Origin: an uncultured Oscillospiraceae bacterium | Lineage (GTDB): Bacteria > Bacillota > Clostridia > Oscillospirales > Oscillospiraceae | NCBI GenBank assembly: GCA_947628975.1 | Contig: CANRBW010000091.1 | Span: 1-6,387, forward strand | Direction of reading: 5' to 3' | DNA length: 6,387 nucleotides | In this document: one piece after another, positions 1-4,254 of the stretch | Position numbering within the stretch: the stretch's first letter is position 1 | How the letters are laid out: every line of letters begins with the position of its first letter | The notes under the pieces: generated by a model | Databases searched by the model: none | Told to the model about the DNA's origin: nothing | The model's input: only the letters and a program-made list of their open reading frames with translations | Translations under genes and position numbers: made by a program

Positions 1-1
1 G

Positions 2-862
2 CGCTGTGACGTGAACCTGTCGGTCCGCCCCGCCGGGTCCCAGGAGCTGGGCACCCGCACCGAGATGAAGAACCTCAACTCCTTCAAGGCCATCGGCCGG
101 GCCATCGACTACGAGGCCCGCCGCCAAATCGAGCGCATCGAGGAGGGGAAGCGGGTGGTCCAGGAGACCCGCCGCTGGGACGAGAACAAGGACGCCACCT
201 ACTCCATGCGCTCCAAGGAGGACGCCCAGGACTACCGCTACTTCCCCGAGCCGGACATCCCGCCTGTGGAGCTCTCCGACGCGTACCTGGACCATCTGCG
301 CGCCGAGATGCCGGAGCTGGCGGAGGCCAAGCGGGAGCGCTACCAGGCCCAGTACGGCCTGTCGGCCTACGACGCGGGGATGATGACCGGGGAAAAGGCC
401 CTGGCCGACTTCTTCGAGGAGTGCGTGGCCCAGGGGGCGGAGCCCAAGACCGCCTGCAACTGGATCATGGGCCAGGTCCTCCGCAAGCTCAAGGAGCTGG
501 GCCGGGAGCCGGGGGAGATGACCTTCCCGCCCCGGAGCCTGTGCCGCCTGCTGGAGCTGGTGAAGGAGGGGAGCCTCAACCGGAACACCGCTGTGGCGGT
601 CTTCGACGCGGTCTTTGAGGCCAACGGCGACGTGGACGAGTATGTAAAGGCGAACGGCTTGTCACAGGTCCGGGACACCGGCCTCATCGAGGAGGTGGTG
701 GACCAGGCGCTGGCGGACAACCCCCAGTCGGTGGCTGACCTCAAGGCCGGGAAGGAGAAGGCCTTCGGATTCCTGGTGGGACAGTGCATGAAGGCCCTGA
801 AAGGCCAGGGGGACCCCCAGCTGGTGAACCGTCTGCTGCGGGAAAAGCTGGAGAAGCTGTAA
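2..862 (+). CDS. gatB: Aspartyl/glutamyl-tRNA amidotransferase subunit B, 3' part (5' end outside window)
   Basis: GatB works with GatC and GatA in the cytoplasm to convert misacylated Glu-tRNA(Gln) and/or Asp-tRNA(Asn) to the amide forms, using ammonia released by GatA. It supplies the kinase-like site and the tRNA-binding tail. The frame is open from base 2 and begins inside the conserved motif RCDVNLSVRPAG, followed by GTRTEMKNLNSFKAI and YRYFPEPDIPP (fragment residues 78-88), all hallmarks of the GatB catalytic core. The rest is the helical linker and the C-terminal GatB/YqeY domain, ending in a basic tail (REKLEKL). The fragment has 286 residues against about 475 for the full family, so about 190 N-terminal residues lie upstream. 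The GTG at 11 is an internal valine, not a start. It is probably the last gene of a gatCAB operon, since a strong terminator follows 26 bases after the stop. The identification is secure. Confidence 0.97.
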   Translation, partial: RCDVNLSVRPAGSQELGTRTEMKNLNSFKAIGRAIDYEARRQIERIEEGKRVVQETRRWDENKDATYSMRSKEDAQDYRYFPEPDIPPVELSDAYLDHLRAEMPELAEAKRERYQAQYGLSAYDAGMMTGEKALADFFEECVAQGAEPKTACNWIMGQVLRKLKELGREPGEMTFPPRSLCRLLELVKEGSLNRNTAVAVFDAVFEANGDVDEYVKANGLSQVRDTGLIEEVVDQALADNPQSVADLKAGKEKAFGFLVGQCMKALKGQGDPQLVNRLLREKLEKL

Positions 863-888
863 AGGCAAAGAACTTGCCAGACAAAAAC

Positions 889-940
889 CGCCGCCCCCGC
901 CGACAGAGGAGCTCTGCCGGCGGGGGCGGCGCCGTTTTTT
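889..940 (+). terminator. Strong intrinsic terminator of gatB
   Basis: Bases 889-902 pair perfectly with 918-931 (14 bp, all G/C). Inside the loop, CAGAG (904-908) pairs with CTCTG (912-916), extending the hairpin. CCG and then six T (935-940) follow. The run of five A before the stem (883-887) would give a U-tract on the opposite strand too, so it may act in both directions. It isolates gatB from the next operon. Confidence 0.93.
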
Positions 941-951
941 CCGCCGACGGC

Positions 952-979
952 TTGCAAAGCCGGGGGGAACTGTTATAAT
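952..979 (+). promoter_or_regulatory. Sigma-A promoter with extended -10 for the DUF4234/DUF2752 pair
   Basis: A -35 box TTGCAA (952-957), a 16-base spacer and a perfect TATAAT (974-979) are present. TG at 971-972 forms the extended -10 pattern TGnTATAAT. The predicted transcription start is near 986, which gives a leader of about 30 bases. It sits only 11 bases after the gatB terminator T-run, so this operon is transcribed on its own. No operator is evident. Confidence 0.8.
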
Positions 980-1014
980 GGAGGTATTCCGAGAAGGAGA
1001 GGGGAGTGCTTGCT

Positions 1015-1365
1015 ATGAAACAGCCCAGAAGCGTGGGGCTCTGCATCGTGCTGTTCCTGGTCACCTGCGGGCTCTACGGGCTCTACTGGCTCTACTGCAT
1101 CCACCAGGACGTGCAGGAGGTCTGCGGCCGTCCGATGAGCGTCAGCGGCGGGATGGTGCTGTTGCTGAGCCTGGTCACCTGCGGGATCTATCTGTACTAC
1201 TGGAGCTACAAGATGGGCCAGTTCCTGGACACTGCCAAGGGGGTGCCCAACGGCAACTCCAAGATCCTCTACCTCCTCCTGAGCCTTCTGGGGCTGGACG
1301 TGGTCGCCTTCGCCCTGATGCAGAACGAGCTCAACTGCTTTGTCACCGGGGTCGATGACCTGTAA
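1015..1365 (+). CDS. Small three-helix membrane protein, DUF4234 family
   Basis: Predicted 116-residue integral membrane protein of unknown function. Three hydrophobic segments lie at about residues 6-28, 45-66 and 83-104. The motif VTCGLYGLYWLY (16-27) recurs as VTCGIYLYYWSY (54-65), an internal duplication on which I base the DUF4234 assignment. There is no signal peptide or catalytic motif. I chose the ATG at 1015 because family members usually begin a few residues before the RSVGLC-type segment, and GGGGAG (1001-1006) sits 8 bases upstream. A GTG at 1006, 6 bases after AAGGAG (994-999), would add three residues (MLA) and cannot be excluded. It is the first gene of a two-gene operon, and the DUF2752 gene starts before its stop. 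The family call is fairly sure; the function is unknown. Confidence 0.82.
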   Translation: MKQPRSVGLCIVLFLVTCGLYGLYWLYCIHQDVQEVCGRPMSVSGGMVLLLSLVTCGIYLYYWSYKMGQFLDTAKGVPNGNSKILYLLLSLLGLDVVAFALMQNELNCFVTGVDDL

Positions 1366-1756
1366 GGAGCGCCTGGTCCGGGTGTTGGCGGGGGCCGGGG
1401 CGGCTGTGGCGGCCACCCTGGCCCTTGTCGCCTGGCTCCGGTGGTCCGGCGAGGGACTGGTCTGTCCCCTCTGGCGGGCCACCGGGCTCTACTGCCCGGG
1501 GTGCGGGGTGAGCCGGATGTGTCTGCGGCTGCTGCGGCTGGACCTGGCCGGGGCGTTCCGGGCCAACCCCCTGCTGCTGGTGACCGCGCCGGGGATGGGG
1601 GCCCTGCTCCTGGGCCGGGCGTGGCGATATGTCCGCGCCGGGGACCGGGGAACGCCCCGGTGGGAGGAGCGGACCTGGCTGGCCCTGGCGGGGGTCTTCC
1701 TCCTCTACGGGGTCCTGCGGAACCTGTCCGCCCTGTCCTGCCTGGCCCCCCGCTAG
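1355..1756 (+). CDS. Small membrane protein, DUF2752 family
   Basis: Predicted 133-residue membrane protein of unknown function. The family signature is visible: a first cysteine in VCPLW (about 36-40), then the TGLYCPGCGVSR block (43-54), which includes the CPGCG cysteine pair at 47 and 50. Next come an amphipathic RLDLAGAFRANP stretch (61-72) and a C-terminal hydrophobic segment ending GVLRNL (119-124). Hydrophobic segments lie near 9-29, 72-92 and 108-122. The clustered cysteines suggest metal binding or disulfide formation, but this is untested. The ATG at 1355 overlaps the upstream gene by 11 bases, implying translational coupling. The Shine-Dalgarno is weak (GGGG at 1348-1351, only 3 bases away), and a start at GTG 1382 (12 bases after AAGGAG at 1364) is a less likely alternative. 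Its stop TAG overlaps the stop of the convergent sfsA gene. Confidence 0.82.
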   Translation: MTCKERLVRVLAGAGAAVAATLALVAWLRWSGEGLVCPLWRATGLYCPGCGVSRMCLRLLRLDLAGAFRANPLLLVTAPGMGALLLGRAWRYVRAGDRGTPRWEERTWLALAGVFLLYGVLRNLSALSCLAPR

Positions 1757-2430
1757 AGCCGGAGGGGGACCGGGGCGTCCAGGGCGAGGCGGTCCGGGGC
1801 GACGGCGCAGTCGTAGGCCCACACCTCCACCCCCGCCCCGGCGGCCTCCCGGAGGGCCTGGCCGAACTGGGGATGGGTGAGGTCGTTGGGGGAGAAGAAG
1901 TCCACCGGCTTCATCTGAATGACGAAGCACACCGCCGCCCGGAAGCCCGCCTGGCGGGCGGCGATCAGCTCCCGGAGGTGCTTGACCCCCCGCTGGGTGG
2001 GCGCGTCGGGGAAGTAGGCCCCGCCGTCCACCTCCAGGGTGACCCCTTTCACCTCCACGAAGCCCCGCGCCCCGGCGGACTCCCAGTAGAAGTCGAACCG
2101 GGAGGAGCCCCAGGCGGTCTCCGGCCGCAGGAGGGTGAGGCCGGGGAGGCCCCCGGCGGCGGCCCACTCCCCAAAGACCCGGTTGGGGGCCTGGGCGTCC
2201 AGGTTGATCAGGCGCGATCCCTTCTCCACGGCCACCAGGTCGTAGGCGGTCTTCCGGGCGGGGTTCTCCGCCGCCGCCAGATAGACCGCCGCCCCGGGAA
2301 CCAGCAGCTCCCGGCACCGGCCGGTGTTCTTCACATGGACCGTCTCCACCTGTCCGGCCAGCTCCACCTGGGCGATGAAGCGGTTGGGCCGGGACAGGAA
2401 CCGGGCGGGGAGGACGCGGCGGTACTCCAT
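1753..2430 (-). CDS. sfsA: SfsA family protein (sugar fermentation stimulation protein homolog)
   Basis: 225 residues, close to the usual SfsA length of about 230. Family blocks appear in order: an OB-like N-terminal part with NRFIAQVE (16-23) and HVKNTGRCRELLVPG (32-46), then the PD-(D/E)XK-type nuclease-like core RFDFYWE (111-117) and FVEVKGVTL (124-132), and FPDAPTQRGVKHLREL (140-155). The E-V-K triad and the preceding Asp are intact, so a nuclease-like site could be active. In E. coli, SfsA was linked to maltose metabolism and DNA binding; its biochemical role remains uncertain. I chose the ATG at 2430 because GAAGGGGG (plus-strand 2439-2446) lies 8 bases upstream. The same frame stays open upstream, and an ATG 26 codons earlier would add an arginine/proline-rich tail, but it has no properly spaced ribosome site. 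The gene is convergent with the DUF2752 gene. Confidence 0.93.
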   Translation of the reverse strand: MEYRRVLPARFLSRPNRFIAQVELAGQVETVHVKNTGRCRELLVPGAAVYLAAAENPARKTAYDLVAVEKGSRLINLDAQAPNRVFGEWAAAGGLPGLTLLRPETAWGSSRFDFYWESAGARGFVEVKGVTLEVDGGAYFPDAPTQRGVKHLRELIAARQAGFRAAVCFVIQMKPVDFFSPNDLTHPQFGQALREAAGAGVEVWAYDCAVAPDRLALDAPVPLRL

Positions 2431-2503
2431 CGGCAATGCCCCCTTCACGGGTCGTTCGCAGCGCGCCGGGCGGACCGGCCGCGCCAGCGGTGCGGTATCA
2501 TGC

Positions 2504-2547
2504 GCCATCCTTTGCGGTTCCCGGCAAGGCCGGGGAGCAAAGGCGGC
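2504..2547 (-). promoter_or_regulatory. Nested stem-loop in the sfsA leader
   Basis: In plus coordinates, 2509-2515 pairs with 2537-2543 (CCTTTGC/GCAAAGG, 7 bp). Within it, 2520-2525 pairs with 2529-2534 (CCCGGC/GCCGGG, 6 bp, 3-base loop). An outer GCC/GGC pair of arms (2504-2506 with 2545-2547) can extend it, for about 16 bp in total. It lies between the predicted sfsA transcription start (about 2572) and the sfsA start codon. No T-run follows on either strand, so it is not an ordinary intrinsic terminator. A leader RNA structure is the simplest reading; a DNA operator is possible. Pairing is seen directly; the function is inferred. Confidence 0.45.
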
Positions 2548-2578
2548 ATCCAGGCGGTATAATAGCCGCTCTGCGGAC

Positions 2579-2607
2579 ATTGTACCAGGCCGCCGAGGGG
2601 CTGTCCA
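2579..2607 (-). promoter_or_regulatory. Predicted sfsA promoter (sigma-A, extended -10)
   Basis: On the minus strand, a -35 box TGGACA (plus 2602-2607), exactly 17 spacer bases and a -10 TACAAT (plus 2579-2584) are present. The bases TGG directly before it form an extended -10 (TGnTACAAT). The predicted start near 2572 implies an untranslated leader of about 140 bases before the sfsA ATG, long for such a gene. A competing minus-strand -10-like TATTAT (2559-2564) has no matching -35. Confidence 0.6.
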
Positions 2608-2657
2608 GAGGCGGCCACCGGAGCGGGGCGGAGGGAAACCGTCCGCGGTTTTGCTCT

Positions 2658-2672
2658 GTTTTCCGGGAAAAC
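2658..2672. promoter_or_regulatory. 15-bp palindrome between divergent promoters, possible operator
   Basis: GTTTTCC and GGAAAAC flank a central G as a perfect palindrome. It lies about 50 bases upstream of the sfsA -35 and about 73 bases upstream of the lipoprotein gene -35. Neighbouring AAACCG (2636-2641)/CGGTTT (2646-2651) and GGTTTT (2647-2652)/AAAACC (2668-2673) repeats overlap it. A regulator-binding site is possible. No known operator consensus is recognised, and chance is not excluded. Confidence 0.35.
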
Positions 2673-2745
2673 CGAGATTTGCGGAACGAAAAACGGCCCC
2701 TGTAACACTTGGATAAAAAAATCCGGGGGAAAAGTAAAAAAGTGG

Positions 2746-2774
2746 TTGCCCTTTGCCAAAGACTGGGTTATAAT
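2746..2774 (+). promoter_or_regulatory. Promoter of the BMP-family lipoprotein gene
   Basis: TTGCCC (2746-2751), exactly 17 bases, and a perfect TATAAT (2769-2774). The A-runs at 2730-2741, just upstream of the -35, resemble an UP element. The predicted start is near 2781, giving a leader of about 60 bases. Together with the strong codon bias of the gene, this suggests high expression. Confidence 0.85.
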
Positions 2775-2794
2775 GGTCCCGGATCCCAAACGCC

Positions 2795-2810
2795 CCGCGC
2801 CACGGCGCGG
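2795..2810 (+). promoter_or_regulatory. Small stem-loop in the lipoprotein mRNA leader
   Basis: CCGCGC (2795-2800) and GCGCGG (2805-2810) form a 6-bp stem with loop CACG. It lies about 14 bases after the predicted transcription start and 31 bases before the ATG. It leaves the AAAGGA ribosome site (2826-2831) free, so a 5' mRNA-stabilising role is more plausible than translation control. The function is inferred. Confidence 0.35.
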
Positions 2811-2841
2811 AAACACTGAAAACAGAAAGGATGATTGCTCC

Positions 2842-4083
2842 ATGAAGAACACCAAGAGGCTCCTGTCCCTGGTCCTGGCGCTGGTGATGGTCTTCGCTCT
2901 GGCCGCCTGTGGCGGCGGCGGTGACGCCCCCGCCACCGACGCGCCGGCCACCGACGCGCCGGCCACCGACGCGCCGGCCACCGACGCCCCCGCTGAGGGC
3001 GCCCCCGAGGAGGGCGCTCCCGCCGCCGACGCGCTCAACGCCGACGACATCGAAGACAGCATGACCTCCGCCGACGGCACCTATCAGATCGCCTTCGTCA
3101 CCGACGTGGGCGTGCTGAAGGACAAGTCCTTCAACCAGGGCACCTTTGACGGCGTGAAGCTGTACGCCGCCGCCAACGGCAAGAGCTACAAGTACTACCA
3201 GCCCGCCAACGGCGATCAGGCCACCGACGACGACCGCTACGACGCCATGAAGGCCGCCGTGGAGGGCGGCGCCGAGGTGGTGGTGGCCGCCGGGTTCATG
3301 CAGGAGAACGCCCTGAAGCGGGCCGCCTCCGAGAACCCCGACGTCTCCTTCATCTTCATCGACGGCTACCCCGTCAATGACGACAACGGCAACGTCCTGC
3401 CCAACATCGCCGGCATCTCCTTCTGCGAGGAGCAGCCCGGCTACATGGCCGGCTACGCCGTGGTGAAGGAGGGCTTTGAGAAGCTGGGCTTCGCCGGCGG
3501 CGGCGGCGGCAACAACGCCGCTGTGAACCGCTACGGCTACGGCTTCGTCCAGGGCGCCAACGCGGCCGCCGCCGAGATGGGCAAGACCGTGGAGATCAAC
3601 TACACCTACAAGCACGGCTCCAACTTTGCCGCCTCCCCTGATCTGGAGGCCATGATCGCCGGCTGGTACAACAACGGCACCGAGATCGTCTTCTCCGCCG
3701 GCGGCTCCATCTTCGTGTCCATCGCCGCCGCCGCCTCCGCCAACGACGGCTACGTCATCGGCGTGGACGTGGACCAGTCCAGCCAGTCCGACACCGTCAT
3801 TCTCTCCGCCATGAAGGGGCTGTCCAGCTCGGTGGAGTGGGCCCTGACCAAGGTCTATGACGGCACCTTCGACGAGATCGGCGGCGTGGGCACCGCTCTG
3901 GGCGCCAAGGAGGGCGCTGTGGGTCTGCCCACCGACACCTGGATGCTGGAGAACTACACCGTGGAGGAGTACGAGGCCCAGCTGGAGGCCATCAAGGCCG
4001 GCACCATCGAGATCGACAACACCGTCCTGGAGTATGACGCCATCGCGCAGGACTACTCCAACGTGGTGCTCAACTACGAGTAA
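2842..4083 (+). CDS. BMP-family (PnrA/TmpC-like) substrate-binding lipoprotein of an ABC importer
   Basis: 413 residues. The N-terminus is a lipoprotein signal: basic MKNTKR, a hydrophobic stretch, and lipobox LAAC with the lipidated Cys at 23. A linker follows with four DAPAT repeats (28-47) and an acidic Ala/Pro/Glu stretch to about residue 72. The binding domain runs from about 80: FVTDVGVLKDKSFNQ (85-99) matches the BMP 'DxG..DKSFN' motif, EEQPGYMAGY (196-205) is the family hinge motif, a glycine run (219-223) precedes GYGFVQG, and GVDVDQS (307-313) is the late ligand-side motif. Characterised relatives bind purine nucleosides or other nucleosides outside the membrane; the ligand here is inferred. 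The ATG at 2842 is set by the signal peptide and AAAGGA (2826-2831), 10 bases upstream. Glycine is almost always GGC, unlike the neighbours, which use much GGG, suggesting high expression. It has its own promoter and terminator, and the transporter genes follow. Confidence 0.93.
   Translation: MKNTKRLLSLVLALVMVFALAACGGGGDAPATDAPATDAPATDAPATDAPAEGAPEEGAPAADALNADDIEDSMTSADGTYQIAFVTDVGVLKDKSFNQGTFDGVKLYAAANGKSYKYYQPANGDQATDDDRYDAMKAAVEGGAEVVVAAGFMQENALKRAASENPDVSFIFIDGYPVNDDNGNVLPNIAGISFCEEQPGYMAGYAVVKEGFEKLGFAGGGGGNNAAVNRYGYGFVQGANAAAAEMGKTVEINYTYKHGSNFAASPDLEAMIAGWYNNGTEIVFSAGGSIFVSIAAAASANDGYVIGVDVDQSSQSDTVILSAMKGLSSSVEWALTKVYDGTFDEIGGVGTALGAKEGAVGLPTDTWMLENYTVEEYEAQLEAIKAGTIEIDNTVLEYDAIAQDYSNVVLNYE
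2923..2982 (+). repeat. Four 15-bp tandem repeats coding the DAPAT linker
   Basis: Four consecutive 15-base units of the type GACGCGCCGGCCACC start at 2923, 2938, 2953 and 2968. Units 2-4 are identical and unit 1 differs at two bases. A partial fifth unit starts at 2983 (DAPAE). They encode a Pro/Ala/Thr/Asp tether between the lipid anchor and the binding domain. The near identity suggests recent expansion by slippage; any change of whole units keeps the reading frame. Confidence 0.9.
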
Positions 4084-4108
4084 GCCATAAGACCCCGCGG
4101 AGACCGCC

Positions 4109-4141
4109 GGGAGGGACGCGAAGGCGTCCCTCCCTTTTTTT
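4109..4141 (+). terminator. Intrinsic terminator after the lipoprotein gene
   Basis: GGGAGGGACGC (4109-4119) pairs perfectly with 4124-4134 (11 bp), with loop GAAG, followed at once by seven T (4135-4141). It lies 25 bases after the TAA. It separates the binding-protein transcript from the ATPase/permease genes. Confidence 0.95.
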
Positions 4142-4195
4142 GTCCGGGCGGGGATTCTCAATTTTTTCCTTTCCCCTGTGGGAGGGATAAATTTC

Positions 4196-4224
4196 TTGCT
4201 TTTGTCCCAAAAGCATTGTATAAT
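4196..4224 (+). promoter_or_regulatory. Promoter of the ATPase/permease operon
   Basis: TTGCTT (4196-4201), exactly 17 bases, and a perfect TATAAT (4219-4224). The surrounding 4150-4240 is A/T-rich compared with the genes. The predicted start near 4231 leaves a leader of only about 24 bases to the ATG at 4255. It shares the 17-base spacer with the lipoprotein promoter, but I see no shared operator sequence. Confidence 0.82.
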
Positions 4225-4254
4225 TGAATCGTCAAAATTCACCAGGAAGTGGGG

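Larger units (their letters stand above)
2431..2841. other. 411-base divergent regulatory region between sfsA and the lipoprotein gene
   Basis: No protein gene is convincing here. Reading left to right it holds: the sfsA leader with a nested stem-loop (2504-2547), the sfsA promoter on the minus strand (2579-2607), a 138-base spacer between the promoters with overlapping AAACCG/GGTTTT/AAAACC inverted repeats and a 15-bp palindrome (2658-2672), A-rich runs (2715-2721, 2730-2741) just upstream of the plus-strand promoter (2746-2774), and the 60-base leader of the lipoprotein gene. The spacer is richer in A/T than the flanking genes. Confidence 0.7.

Noticed and set aside
1745..1767. CCCCC/GGGGG pairing across the convergent stop codons
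   Set aside because: Short stem, large loop and no T-run on either strand; not a credible terminator.
1343..2317. Other long open frames overlapping the DUF2752 and sfsA genes on both strands
   Set aside because: Pro/Gly/Arg-rich translations without family motifs, caused by high GC in the third positions of the real genes.
2558..2563. Plus-strand TATAAT
   Set aside because: No -35 at a suitable distance and no gene close downstream; it lies within the sfsA leader. Probably chance.
2711..2724. GGAT/ATCC mini-hairpin around an A-run upstream of the lipoprotein promoter
   Set aside because: Only 4 bp with an A-only loop; better explained as an A-rich promoter-upstream sequence than as a terminator.
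2746..2841. Upstream extension of the lipoprotein frame beginning at 2746
   Set aside because: It would start inside the promoter and put 32 polar residues in front of a perfect lipoprotein signal peptide.
2831..2845. Five-codon frame (ATG to TGA) overlapping the lipoprotein start codon
   Set aside because: The ribosome-binding bases abut its ATG, so it is unlikely to be translated.
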